Shown here: piece by piece, positions 8,921 through 17,555 of the stretch
How positions within the stretch are numbered: position 1 is the first letter of the stretch
How the letters are laid out: every line of letters begins with the position of its first letter
Assembly (NCBI GenBank): GCA_934539295.1
Contig: CAKTCN010000048.1
Coordinates: forward strand, 1 to 17,752
DNA from: an uncultured Allosphingosinicella sp.
Lineage (GTDB): Bacteria; Pseudomonadota; Alphaproteobacteria; Sphingomonadales; Sphingomonadaceae
DNA: 17,752 nucleotides
Direction of reading: 5' to 3'
The notes under the pieces: generated by a model
Databases searched by the model: none
The model's input: the letters and a program-made list of their open reading frames with translations, nothing else
Told to the model about the DNA's origin: nothing
Program-made: the position numbers and the translations under genes

Positions 8921-9026
8921 GTCACACTCCAGCGTTGATTGGTTTGGAGGATGATATGCGGGGGGAGTGGGGGAGCCTTGCATTGGACTGAGCCAAATTG
9001 TCGAAGGCTGCTGTTGCCGTCCAATG

Positions 9027-9923
9027 TTAGTCGATCCGGCGCTCGCGCCGCCACTGTCCAGGCGATATCCCAAGCTTCGCCCCGAAGGCTCGGGTGAAAT
9101 GGCTCTGGTCCGAAAAGCCGGCCAATGTCGCAACTTGAGCAAGTGGAAGTGAGGAGTCGCGCAACAGGGTCTGCGCGCGCTCCAGCCTACGCGTCTGGTG
9201 CCAGGCCCAGGGCGTCACCCCAGTGCCTTGTTTGAAGGCGCGCGCGAAGTGCGCCACCGACACGCCCACGGCTGCGGCGACTTCGGCCAGTGGCGGCGCG
9301 CTGCCGTCCGGGAGGTCGAGCAACGCCTTGGCGCGGCGCACCTGCCACGGTGCCAGCCCGCCACTCGTTCGAGGCTCGGAGCCGAGGCCGTCCCCATAAT
9401 GTGCGGTGACATGGGCCAGGAGCGACATCAGCAGGTGATCGGGGAGCAACGGACTTACATCCCTCGCGCCTAGCGTTCCGATCAACGCGCCGGACAGGCT
9501 CGCGACCAGCGTATCTACGCTGGCGAACGGGCCCCCAGGCACATGCAGTCGCTCCACTCTACGGGTTCCAGCAAGATCGGCGAAACTGTCGAGCGCAGGT
9601 CGTGGCACGCGGAAGTGGAGGCTGTCGAACGCTCCAGGAATATGCGCACCGGCCTTCCCGGCGAGATCGAAGAACGTCAGCGCGTGCGCCGGACCGGCTG
9701 GAACCTCGAACTGGCGCTGGTCATGCCACAGGATATGGGCGGGAAGCGGCTGGAGTTGGAAGACCATCGCGAACGCGTCCTCGACCACCGCCGAAACCGA
9801 AACGGGTGGGTCGGCCCGGGTGACCGAAACGCGGGTGAGTAGGAGGTCTTCGCCGCGAACCCTGGTACGCATCGATGAAGCGTCTGGATCGAAGGCGGCA
9901 ATAGGGTGCGTTTCGTCTTTCAC
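9027..9923 (-). CDS. AraC-family transcription regulator
   Basis: 298 residues from GTG 9923, preceded by GGAAGG; an open frame to 9980 has no better start. The C-terminal 107 residues hold the two helix-turn-helix units, the first around LAEVAAAVGVSVAHFARAFK and the second around LAQVATLAGFSDQSHFTRAF, followed by the conserved LGISPGQWRRER end. The N-terminal 190 residues are a beta-rich sensor domain with no recognised ligand motif. It is upstream of and codirectional with the cupin gene, so it may act on that gene or on itself; this is inferred from position. Confidence 0.93.
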   Translation of the reverse strand: MKDETHPIAAFDPDASSMRTRVRGEDLLLTRVSVTRADPPVSVSAVVEDAFAMVFQLQPLPAHILWHDQRQFEVPAGPAHALTFFDLAGKAGAHIPGAFDSLHFRVPRPALDSFADLAGTRRVERLHVPGGPFASVDTLVASLSGALIGTLGARDVSPLLPDHLLMSLLAHVTAHYGDGLGSEPRTSGGLAPWQVRRAKALLDLPDGSAPPLAEVAAAVGVSVAHFARAFKQGTGVTPWAWHQTRRLERAQTLLRDSSLPLAQVATLAGFSDQSHFTRAFGAKLGISPGQWRRERRID

Positions 9924-10031
9924 AGCACATCCTTCCAACCTGCAGGAGGTGAGGAGATGAACCGCGATCATCCATAGCATATTTTCAGCGGCTTCGGCTG
10001 CGCGGCGAAGATGCGCGCTCCCAGCGCGACA

Positions 10032-10062
10032 CCTTGGCGGCAGGTGCTAGCGGCCGCCAAGG
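10032..10062 (-). terminator. 10-bp hairpin after the UrcA-family gene
   Basis: CCTTGGCGGC (10032-10041) pairs perfectly with GCCGCCAAGG (10053-10062) around an 11-base loop. It starts 31 bases after the UrcA-family stop on the minus strand. It has no T-tract, but stem strength and position fit transcript-end formation. Confidence 0.5.
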
Positions 10063-10093
10063 CAATCACGCCTGCTCGCGGGACCAGCGTCGC

Positions 10094-10369
10094 TCAGGTC
10101 CTGCGGCTGCGGCCCTGCTGCGCGGTCCTGATGCTGTGCTCGATGCATTGCTGGGTGGCATCGACGTGCGATCGGTTGAGTTCCCGACACACGTCGGTCG
10201 CCGCATCGCGGATGCGGCGCTGCAAGACCTTGCGGTGGTCGGCGCGGGAGAGATCGAGATCGCGCGTTGTTACGATGCGGGTCGCGTGATTTGATTCTAC
10301 GCCGGCCTGAGCAGAATGGGGAAGGGCAGCGACCATCACGGCCGCAAGGCAGGTGAAATACAGCTTCAT
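10094..10369 (-). CDS. UrcA-family exported protein
   Basis: 91 residues with a clear signal peptide (MKLYFTCLAAVMVAALPHSA, probable cut after AQA at residue 22). The mature part has the UrcA pattern: a short beta segment (TRIVTTRDLDLSRADHR), then VLQRRIRDAATDVCREL and a second cysteine helix. Cys61 and Cys75 probably form a disulfide in the periplasm. The family is common in sphingomonads and caulobacters and has no settled function. The ATG at 10369 has GAGGA about 9 bases upstream. The C-terminal tail (QQGRSRRT) is basic and not typical. Confidence 0.85.
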   Translation of the reverse strand: MKLYFTCLAAVMVAALPHSAQAGVESNHATRIVTTRDLDLSRADHRKVLQRRIRDAATDVCRELNRSHVDATQQCIEHSIRTAQQGRSRRT

Positions 10370-10780
10370 TGTTCAGTCCTCGGTTGCGGAGGACTGCTCA
10401 CTACGGCTCGAAGGACATCGCCTCTTGCGCGATATTGCTTCGGGTTGGACGATCCTGCGCTTCCGTACAGAGGCGGTAAACGGAACGCTTCTGCCACACC
10501 GTACTCGCCAGATCCGATCATCCAGCCGGGTACGACGTGCCTGTCATCGATCAACGCTCGCAAGTGGATCGTTGGTCGCAGAGCCGCAATGGGCAGTATT
10601 CAAGGACCGATATGTGGTAGCGGCGCAAGGACGACGCCCAAGCACGCTCCTTCACGATCCAAGCCAAGACCGCCCCTCCTTGACGTTCGAAAGGCGAGAG
10701 GACGCGCAGATGAAGCATTTGCGCCTGGAATTCCCCTCGCCTTCGACGAGACCGGAGTTCAGCTCCGGCCAGACGAGCAT
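10370..10780. other. 411-base intergenic stretch without a recognisable gene
   Basis: Lies between the TonB receptor stop and the UrcA-family start. A plus-strand frame (10353-10784) is open but its product looks like noise. The only structure I see is the small hairpin at 10752-10768 near the receptor stop. The promoter of the UrcA-family gene must lie in the left part; no clear consensus is visible. Confidence 0.5.
10752..10768 (-). terminator. small hairpin after the TonB receptor gene
   Basis: CCGGAG and CTCCGG form a 6-bp stem with a 5-base loop, 12 bases downstream of the receptor stop on the minus strand. No T-tract; weak candidate. Confidence 0.4.
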
Positions 10781-13700
10781 TTAGAAACGGGCGCGTGCGC
10801 CTACGAAGAAGGATCGGCCGCGCGGCGACACCGGGTAGGAGACGCGATTGGCGAACGGTTCCTCATCGGTCAGGTTGTTGACGCCGCCGTAGAAGGTGAA
10901 GTTGTCGGCCGCATCGATGCTGAAATTGACGTCGTGGACGAAGTAATCGGGTCCGGTGCCCGCCGGGCCGAACTCGATATCCTGCGTGTCGACCTCGACC
11001 CCGGCCAGCGCCTGCTTGCCGATATATTGCAGGCGGTACCCGATCGTCACGTTATCATAGGTCCAGGACGCCGACCCGACGCCCGACCATTCGGGGTAGC
11101 CGAGCTCGCCCAGTTCCACGTCGACCACCTCGGGGTTGGACGGGTCGAAGAACCAGTTGTTCTTCTCCGTCCAGTTGCCCGATGCGCGCAGCCCGAAGCG
11201 ATGTTCACCCAGCGCGAAGTTGTAGGCGATCGACGCATCCACGCCCGACGTTTCGATGCGTCCGAAATTGAGCTGGGTCTGCCGCAGGAACGTGAGCCCG
11301 AAATTCCCTCCGCGATCGAAAAGGTCGCAATATTGATTGGGAAAATTCTCCGAATCGTAGCAGCTGTTGAGGATGTTCTGTGCGCTTACCGCGGCGATCG
11401 CGTCCTCGATCTCGATATTGTAATAGTCCGCGCTGATCGTCAGGCCCGGTATCCAGCGCGGCTGGATGAGGCCGCCTGCGGTCCAGGTCGTGGCGGTCTC
11501 TTCTTGAAGGTCGGGATTGCCGCCCGACGTCCCGGAGAAGCGCGCGGTAAGCGGATCGGTATAGCCCGCCGGTGCACCGTCGGCGGCGCAATTGGCCTGG
11601 CGCCGCTGGCCGCGCGCGACATTGTCCTGATCGGCGCTCTGCAGCAGGGCGTTGATCGTGTTGACGTCGCACGGATCGATCGGGCGGAAGGTCGCGCCCT
11701 GCTGCGGCGAGAACAGCTCGCCGATATTGGGTGCGCGCACCGCGACCGAATAGGTGCCGCGGAACTTGAGGTCGCGGACCGGCGCGACGATGCCGTTGAC
11801 GTTCCAGGTGAACGCCTCGCCCACCGTCGAATAATCGGAGAAGCGTGCGGCCGCGTCGATGCTCAGTTCGTCGACGAAACGCATCCCGCCGAGGATCGGC
11901 AGGCGGATCTCGCCGAAGATTTCGCGCACGTCATATTCGCCGCCCGTGTTGAGCGTGCGCGTCTGTCCGTCGAAGGTCAGCGACTGCCTGGGATCGACAT
12001 CGCCGACGAAGCTGCCCGCCGGCCCAGCGGGCGATCCGTCGGGCAGCAGGCCGAGGACGAGCGGGTCGAACGCGCTCTGGCTCTCCTCGCGCCGATATTC
12101 GGCACCGAACGCATATTGGATCGCGCCGCCGGGCAGGGTCAGGAAGCTGTCGGTGGTGCCGGACACGTCGCCCGCCAGCACGAACTGCTCGATCGCGTTG
12201 CGGGTGGTGGTCACCGCCGTGATGAAGTCGAGCGCTTCGGCCGTGACTGAATTCTCGCCGTTGAACAGGTTGATCGGCACGCAGCCGCTGTTCGCACCGG
12301 GGGTGAAGGTGAAGAAACCCGGGCCGATTACGGGAAAGAATTCGCTTCCGGGATGCTGGCGCGACGGATCGAGGTTCGATGCGCAGACCGGACCGCCCGG
12401 CCCCTGCACCACGTCGATCGCGGCGAACAGGCGATCGGGCAGCAGGTTGCGCGAGCGTATGTCGGATTCGGTACGCCCGTAATTGGCATAGACGCGGTAT
12501 TTGAAGTTGCTGCCCGTCTCGCCCTCGATGCCGAGCACGGCGCGGTAGGTCTCACGCTTCGACCAGCTCTCGCTCGGCACGTCGGCGAAGTCGCGCGACA
12601 TGTAGAGGCCGCCCGCCTCCGCCGCCTCGCCGCGCAGGACGGCGGGGATGAACGAATTGTCCGGCGCGATGTAGAGAAGGTCGAAGAAGCCGTTTGGCGC
12701 GCTCGGCCGCGCATAGGCTTCGGTCTTCACATATTTCAGCTCGGCAAAGACGCGTGCGCCCGACGCGAGCTCGTAGGTGGTGAGGAGGTTGGCGTCGTAG
12801 CGCTCGGTCTCGGGCGACAGCGACATGAAGTCGAAGCTCTCGGCAATGCCGTCGCCGCCGAGCTGGTTGGTGCTGGTCGACACCAGGCCGTCGCGGAACG
12901 GCCGCACGCCGCCGCCCGGCGTGGTCACGTAACATTGGCCGAAGGAGAAGCCGATATAGGAGTCGAAGCAGTCCTCGACGCCGTTATTATCCACGTCCAG
13001 CCCGAAATAATCGAAATCGGCGCGGGCGATCGACCCGGCCGCCCCGCTGATCGCGAAGGTCGGCTGCCGGCCAAGAATGTGCGAGGGCGACGCGGCCGCG
13101 CGTGCCATCAGCGCCGCCTCGGCAGGCGTAGGCGTCACGCCGGGGAAGAAGGTCGCGAACTGCGCGGCGGTCGGGATGGCCGAACCGTAAGGAAAGCGAC
13201 CGGCCGCCAGGTTGAAGCGGTTGAAGAAGTTCGGCGTTGCGCCTTGCGTGATGTCGCCGCGCTGGAAACGGCGGTCGGGGTGCTGGTAGGTCAGCCCCGC
13301 GCTCGCCTGGCCATTGTCGCGGGCGAAGTCGCGCTGGCCGAACTTCAGCTCCTCCGATTTGGAATAAGAGCCCGCGACCGTGACGTTGAGCCGGTCGTCT
13401 AGCAGGTTGGTTCCCCATACCGCATCGGCAGAGAAGGTGCGGCCGTCGCCCTTGTCCGAAATCCCGGCCTGCGCCGACACCTCGAACCCTTCATAGTCGC
13501 GGCGCAGGTTGAAATTGACCACGCCGGTGACCGCGTCGGCGCCGTAGATGGCGGACGCGCCGCCGGTCAGCACGTCGACGCTCTGAATGAGGGCGCGGGG
13601 AATGGTGGCGATGTCGACCGTCTGCTCGCCCGGCACGCCCGACACGTGGCGGCGGCCGTTGACGAGAACCAGCGTGCGCTCGGCGCCGAGTCCGCGCAGG

Positions 13701-14017
13701 CTCAGCGTCGCCTGGCCGATCCCGCCGGCGCCGCGCTCGATCGAATCCTCGACGGTGCCGGACGAGAGCAGGGCCGGCACTTCGCGCAGCACTTCGGCTA
13801 CGTCGGTCTGACCCGTCTGGCGGATCTCGGCGATGTCGACGGTGGTGATCGGAGACGGGGAGGCGGCGTTCGGATCGCGGGCGATGCGGGTGCCGGTGAC
13901 GAGGATTTCGTCGTCAGGTGCGGCCTCAGCGGGCCCCTGCGCCCAGGCGGTGCCGGGCAAGGTAGCTAAGGCAATGGCGAAACAGGATGTGGTGGTGACC
14001 GTACGAAGCGTGCGCAT
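10781..14017 (-). CDS. TonB-dependent outer-membrane receptor
   Basis: 1078 residues. The signal peptide ends near TLPGTAWA (residue 26). A TonB-box-like DDEILVTGTRI spans about 35-45. The plug domain runs to about 170 and includes TLSLRGLGAERTLVLVNGRR and GGASAIYGADAVTGVVNF. The long C-terminal region is the 22-strand barrel, ending in GRSFFVGARARF with the terminal Phe required for outer-membrane assembly. It is longer than classical siderophore receptors (about 700-800) and typical of the large sphingomonad/Caulobacter receptors for oligosaccharides, peptides or other complex substrates. The substrate cannot be told: no sigma/anti-sigma pair, transporter or hydrolase is adjacent. The ATG at 14017 has GGGGGA upstream. 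Confidence 0.97.
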   Translation of the reverse strand: MRTLRTVTTTSCFAIALATLPGTAWAQGPAEAAPDDEILVTGTRIARDPNAASPSPITTVDIAEIRQTGQTDVAEVLREVPALLSSGTVEDSIERGAGGIGQATLSLRGLGAERTLVLVNGRRHVSGVPGEQTVDIATIPRALIQSVDVLTGGASAIYGADAVTGVVNFNLRRDYEGFEVSAQAGISDKGDGRTFSADAVWGTNLLDDRLNVTVAGSYSKSEELKFGQRDFARDNGQASAGLTYQHPDRRFQRGDITQGATPNFFNRFNLAAGRFPYGSAIPTAAQFATFFPGVTPTPAEAALMARAAASPSHILGRQPTFAISGAAGSIARADFDYFGLDVDNNGVEDCFDSYIGFSFGQCYVTTPGGGVRPFRDGLVSTSTNQLGGDGIAESFDFMSLSPETERYDANLLTTYELASGARVFAELKYVKTEAYARPSAPNGFFDLLYIAPDNSFIPAVLRGEAAEAGGLYMSRDFADVPSESWSKRETYRAVLGIEGETGSNFKYRVYANYGRTESDIRSRNLLPDRLFAAIDVVQGPGGPVCASNLDPSRQHPGSEFFPVIGPGFFTFTPGANSGCVPINLFNGENSVTAEALDFITAVTTTRNAIEQFVLAGDVSGTTDSFLTLPGGAIQYAFGAEYRREESQSAFDPLVLGLLPDGSPAGPAGSFVGDVDPRQSLTFDGQTRTLNTGGEYDVREIFGEIRLPILGGMRFVDELSIDAAARFSDYSTVGEAFTWNVNGIVAPVRDLKFRGTYSVAVRAPNIGELFSPQQGATFRPIDPCDVNTINALLQSADQDNVARGQRRQANCAADGAPAGYTDPLTARFSGTSGGNPDLQEETATTWTAGGLIQPRWIPGLTISADYYNIEIEDAIAAVSAQNILNSCYDSENFPNQYCDLFDRGGNFGLTFLRQTQLNFGRIETSGVDASIAYNFALGEHRFGLRASGNWTEKNNWFFDPSNPEVVDVELGELGYPEWSGVGSASWTYDNVTIGYRLQYIGKQALAGVEVDTQDIEFGPAGTGPDYFVHDVNFSIDAADNFTFYGGVNNLTDEEPFANRVSYPVSPRGRSFFVGARARF

Positions 14018-14395
14018 GGAAGATCCCCCTGTCGATGGTGATCCTCTCCCGGCCTTTTCTTTTCAGCGTAACAAGGAGGACCGCCAAGAAAAGGAGCCAT
14101 CCGGCACAAACCTAGATTGGTGCGGCACTGTAACAGTTTCGACACACTTAGCTGCCGCCGGTGAAGGCAGCACACGCAGAGCGCGTGCCCGCTTAGCTCC
14201 ATGGCGGAGAAGTTGGCCGTCACCGCTGAAATGGTGCGCGACGTGGTCGCCAAATGATCAAGGCCTTGCGTTCCTCTCGACAATGCCCGGTTCAGGAGAC
14301 CCTCGGGCAGGGGACAATGTCGGACTATACGTTTGGGATCGACACTCGGGATAAACCCGCCGGCTCGGCGAATGGGCGATAGTCACACAAGCGCG
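14018..14395. other. 378-base stretch between the chr operon and the TonB receptor
   Basis: No supported gene. It must hold the receptor promoter; a small perfect palindrome, CTGTTACAG, lies near 14130 on the minus strand and could be part of it. A short plus-strand frame (14201-14257) is discussed among the rejected items. Confidence 0.45.
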
Positions 14396-14893
14396 TTATG
14401 GCGGAGCTCGATCCAATCTGGACATCGCAGGTTCCTCAAGGACCTTAGCGGAGACTTGCGCAGGTTTTGAGGAGAATGCGCCTTTTGCATGGCTGGGCGA
14501 AGACCGGCTGTTAGCCGCGGCCCTGCCCGCAGGAACCATCATTGCGACGAGTCTGCAGCTCGGTGGCGGCGACCCGGAGGAGCCGAGCGCTTGGAGGTCG
14601 CGCTCCAGGTCGGCGCGAGCCGTTTCCAGTTCCACCCCGGCGGTGCCGGCGGTGCCGTTGGCAAGCGGCGCCACGTCGCGGATGCTGGTGTAAGGCAGGC
14701 CTTCGCGCTCGCGCCGGTTCCGGTCGGCTTCGTCCGGTAAGCGGGCGAGCAGGGCATCCGCGATCTGGCCCGGGTCGCGCGGATCACTGACCCGCAGCGT
14801 CTTGCGAAGGAGATTGTCGACGGCGATCGTCCGCTGCGTCCGCTCCGTCCGGTTGACGCGGGCCGTGAAGCCGGAGGTCATGGTGTCGCTCAT
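14396..14893 (-). CDS. protein of unknown function, probably damaged at its 3' half
   Basis: The first 105 or so residues look like genuine protein (TERTQRTIAVDNLLRKTLRV, ALLARLPDEADRNRRERE, ETARADLERDLQAL). After that the frame becomes Ser/Pro-rich and unconvincing up to the stop at 14396. A second minus-strand frame starting at 14579 reads LRVAATELQTRRN and stops at 14511, and this looks like the natural tail. I infer an internal deletion with frameshift near 14580. ATG 14893 has GAGG 9 bases upstream, overlapping the stop of the previous gene, so the two are co-translated. No family is named with confidence. Confidence 0.55.
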   Translation of the reverse strand: MSDTMTSGFTARVNRTERTQRTIAVDNLLRKTLRVSDPRDPGQIADALLARLPDEADRNRREREGLPYTSIRDVAPLANGTAGTAGVELETARADLERDLQALGSSGSPPPSCRLVAMMVPAGRAAANSRSSPSHAKGAFSSKPAQVSAKVLEEPAMSRLDRAPP

Positions 14894-14904
14894 TGCTGCT
14901 TACC

Positions 14905-15207
14905 TCATGCTGCGATCGCGGTTGCGGGGATGGGGCGGCGCTGGTCGGCACGGTACCGCGACGCCAGGTGCCGGATGATGAGGTTGGCCACCGTCTGCGG
15001 ATCGGCGCCCGCCTCCAGCGCAAAGCGGCTGGCCGACACCATGAAGCGCGGAGGCAGGTCCACCGGCACCTGGCCGGCGGCGATGGATACCCCGCCGCGG
15101 CGGATGCGCGCCTCGTCTGCGCGAAAGAAGGGGATGGCGTCGGCCAGGGCATGCTGCGCCAGGTTGCGTCGGGGCTGCCAAGCGATCTCGTCCACCACAG
15201 CCGGCAC
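14905..15207 (-). CDS. small protein of unknown function downstream of chrA
   Basis: About 100 residues from GTG 15207 (PAVVDEIAWQPRRNLAQHAL; later PRFMVSASRFALEAGADP and TVANLIIRHLASRYRADQRR). Mixed alpha/beta with no signal peptide or membrane span. The frame is open, without a stop, back to the chrA stop codon, so the true start is uncertain, and the ribosome site before 15207 is weak (GAGGG about 14 bases away). Stop at 14905, then 11 bases to the next start. It shares direction and close spacing with chrA and may be in the same transcript. Function unknown. Confidence 0.6.
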   Translation of the reverse strand: MPAVVDEIAWQPRRNLAQHALADAIPFFRADEARIRRGGVSIAAGQVPVDLPPRFMVSASRFALEAGADPQTVANLIIRHLASRYRADQRRPIPATAIAA

Positions 15208-15279
15208 GACGCGCGGCGTTGCCCTCAGCGGGATCGGGGTAGGCGATGGCCGCGGGCGGGGTCGTAGAAGCGCCGCCCT

Positions 15280-16683
15280 TCACCCGAACATGCCGAGCAT
15301 GTGGAGCGCAACGCCAGCAGCCGAGGTTCCCAGCAAGGTCGTGATCATGCCGGCGCGGAACACGAATATCGCGATCATCGCCGATGTGGACAGCAGCAGG
15401 GCCCAAGGATCGAGACTGGCTAAGACCGGCGCGTCGAACCGGATCGGGCCTGCCACGACGGGCAGTGTCCGCTGGAACAGCGTATGCAGCGCAAACCAGA
15501 TGGCGAGGTTCAGGACCACGCCGACCACGGCTGCGGTGATCGCCGAAAGCGCACCCGCCACCGCCGCGTTGCCGCGCAGGCGTTCGATGAAGGGAGCGCC
15601 AAGGAAAATCCACAGGAAGCACGGTGTGAAAGTGACCCAGGTCGCAAGCAGTCCGCCCAGTGTTCCGGCCAGGAGCGGATCGAGCCCAGCTGCCTCGCGG
15701 TAGGCGCCGAGGAAGCCGACGAATTGGAGCACCATGATCAATGGTCCAGGCGTCGTTTCCGCCATGCCGAGGCCGTCAAGCATCTCGGTAGGCTGTAGCC
15801 AGCCGTAATTTTCCACGGCCTGCTGCGCGACATAGGCAAGCACTGCATAGGCGCCGCCAAAGGTCACTGCGGCCATGGTCGAGAAGAAGGTCGCGATCCG
15901 GCTGAAAACATTGTCCGGTCCGAAGGAAAGGACCAGCGCGAGGACCGGCAGCAGCCACAGCGCCAACCAACCGACTGCCGTGCCCACCGTCTCGCGCCAG
16001 CTCGGGCGCGCGTGGGCGGGAAGTTCCTCGCCGAGGAGGGTGTCGGCATCCTCGACGATAGTGCCCTTCCCCGCGCCGTGCCCGCCACCACTGCGGAAGG
16101 CGGAATGGCCCGAATGCCCTGCCCACCAGCCGAGCAGGCCTGCCGAAAGGACGATGATGGGGAAGGGGACACCCATGAAGAAGATCAGCACGAATGCCGC
16201 GGCGGCGAGCAGGCGCGCCTCGTTGGTCTTGAGCGCCCGGCTGCCGATCCTGATCACCGCTTGCAGCACCACGGCGAGCACGGCAGCCTTCAGCCCGAAG
16301 AACAGAGCCGAGACGATGCCGACGCGGCCGTAAAGGACATAGACCCAGCTGAGCGCCATGATGGAAAGGGCGCCCGGAAGCACGAACAGAATGCCGGCGA
16401 CGATGCCGCCCCTGGTGCGGTGCATGAGCCAGCCGATATAGGTGGCGAGCTGCTGCGCCTCGGGGCCTGGCAGCAGCATGCAATAGTTGAGCGCATGCAG
16501 GAAGCGGTGCTCGCCGATCCAGCGTTTCTCTTCCACCAGGATGCGGTGCATCACGGCGATCTGGCCCGCCGGGCCGCCGAACGACAGCATGGCTATCCGC
16601 AGCCACACCCAGAATGCTTGCCCGAGCGTCACCGGCTCGGGCCGCGCGGAAGGGGCGGGCATATCTGCTGCAATCGTGCTCAT
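15280..16683 (-). CDS. chrA: chromate efflux transporter ChrA
   Basis: 467 residues from ATG 16683, whose ATGA overlaps the stop of the upstream gene; this start is preferred over the open frame to 16749. CHR superfamily proteins export chromate from the cytoplasm using the proton gradient. Two homologous halves are present. The first has SFGGPAGQIAVMH (34-46) and LLPGPEAQQLA (70-80). The second has TFGGAYAVLAYVAQ (274-287) and TTPGPLIMVLQFVGF (310-324). About ten hydrophobic spans are visible. The linker between halves (about 189-206) is rich in His, Gly and Ser (GHSGHSAFRSGGGHGAGKG) and is probably cytoplasmic or periplasmic loop. Length fits the two-domain class. Confidence 0.96.
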   Translation of the reverse strand: MSTIAADMPAPSARPEPVTLGQAFWVWLRIAMLSFGGPAGQIAVMHRILVEEKRWIGEHRFLHALNYCMLLPGPEAQQLATYIGWLMHRTRGGIVAGILFVLPGALSIMALSWVYVLYGRVGIVSALFFGLKAAVLAVVLQAVIRIGSRALKTNEARLLAAAAFVLIFFMGVPFPIIVLSAGLLGWWAGHSGHSAFRSGGGHGAGKGTIVEDADTLLGEELPAHARPSWRETVGTAVGWLALWLLPVLALVLSFGPDNVFSRIATFFSTMAAVTFGGAYAVLAYVAQQAVENYGWLQPTEMLDGLGMAETTPGPLIMVLQFVGFLGAYREAAGLDPLLAGTLGGLLATWVTFTPCFLWIFLGAPFIERLRGNAAVAGALSAITAAVVGVVLNLAIWFALHTLFQRTLPVVAGPIRFDAPVLASLDPWALLLSTSAMIAIFVFRAGMITTLLGTSAAGVALHMLGMFG

Positions 16684-17504
16684 GCCCGCACCTCGCGCGG
16701 CTTGTGAGACGTCCAGTCGTGGGTCTCGCCTCTCGCGTCCCTGCACCATCGATAGAGCGCATCGTAGACGAGCATGCCGGCATCTAGCTGCACGAGGTCG
16801 TCCGCAAACATGCGCGAAAGACCGAGCGAGAGCGCCAGCAAACCTGCCGCTTCCGGAACAAGATCGGGCCGGGCCGTATCGGCGCCGCGCACGATCGAAG
16901 CCAGGTAGTCGATGCCAAGGAAGTCGCCGAGGCCAAGCTCCTCGACCATCAGGTCGAAGGTGCAGCGATCGCCGCGATGACTCCAGAACACGTCTTCATG
17001 AGCGACGTCGAACGGAGTGGCCCCAAGCTCCCGCGCGACTGCCAGTACGTCCGCGGCTGCCACGAAGAGGAAGCGCGCCTTCGGGTCCACGAACCGCCGG
17101 ATCAGCCAGGGGCAGGCGATCCTGTCCACCTTCGGCCGTGCGCGGGTGACCCAGATCGTGGCGCCATGCGCATCGCGGCGGGGGAGCCTTGCGCTATTCA
17201 GCAGCGGCAGCCCGGAGGCCTGCCAGGCCGCAAATCCACCCTCCAGCGCCTCGGCTACGGCACCGTCGGTGCGCAGCCAGGCAGCGATCCCCTCGGCCGA
17301 TGTGGCTCCGTCTTCGTCGACGATGACGACGGAGGAGCCCCTGAAACCTGCGCTCCAGGCCTCGATGTCGCCGGGACCGAGCATTATGGATCCGGGGATC
17401 AAGTGAGATGGTCGATCTGCCCGCACGTCGATGATGGTGGGAGAGCCTGGGATCCCGACCAGGCGGACGAGCTTGTTGGCAGGGATGCTGTTAAACGAAG
17501 GCAT
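16680..17504 (-). CDS. rhodanese-like / ChrB C-terminal domain fusion, chromate resistance
   Basis: 274 residues from ATG 17504, with GAGGAC upstream; longer open frame to 17744 rejected. Residues 1-105 resemble a rhodanese domain (TIIDVRADRPSHLIPGSIML; LEGGFAAWQASGLPL). The active-site loop reads VVIVDEDGATSAEG, with Asp where the catalytic Cys normally sits, so sulfur transfer is unlikely. Residues 115-255 are a ChrB C-terminal domain (WVTRARPKVDRIACPWLIRR, then YDALYRWCRD), the part linked to chromate resistance. The winged-helix N-terminal DNA-binding part of classical ChrB is absent. It overlaps chrA by 4 bases (ATGA), implying coupled translation. It may act in chromate sensing or reduction together with the pump. 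Confidence 0.9.
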   Translation of the reverse strand: MPSFNSIPANKLVRLVGIPGSPTIIDVRADRPSHLIPGSIMLGPGDIEAWSAGFRGSSVVIVDEDGATSAEGIAAWLRTDGAVAEALEGGFAAWQASGLPLLNSARLPRRDAHGATIWVTRARPKVDRIACPWLIRRFVDPKARFLFVAAADVLAVARELGATPFDVAHEDVFWSHRGDRCTFDLMVEELGLGDFLGIDYLASIVRGADTARPDLVPEAAGLLALSLGLSRMFADDLVQLDAGMLVYDALYRWCRDARGETHDWTSHKPREVRA

Positions 17505-17555
17505 GTGGCGTCCTCTTGAAAAGCACAGGACGCGATTCTTCGGCTGTCGCCTCGT

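Noticed and set aside
10316..12250. 644-codon plus-strand frame
   Set aside because: Mostly antisense to the TonB receptor; the part before 10781 has no recognisable domain.
12353..13402. 349-codon plus-strand frame
   Set aside because: Antisense to the barrel of the TonB receptor.
14201..14257. Short plus-strand frame reading MAEKLAVTAEMVRDVVAK, reminiscent of the end of DUF3606 proteins
   Set aside because: Only 18 residues, without an upstream part. The resemblance is too short to support a gene or remnant.
15240..15282. Minus-strand reading RRFYDPARGHRLP just after chrA, like the start of flavin-reductase-type proteins
   Set aside because: The frame stops within a few codons and no further similarity follows; probably chance.
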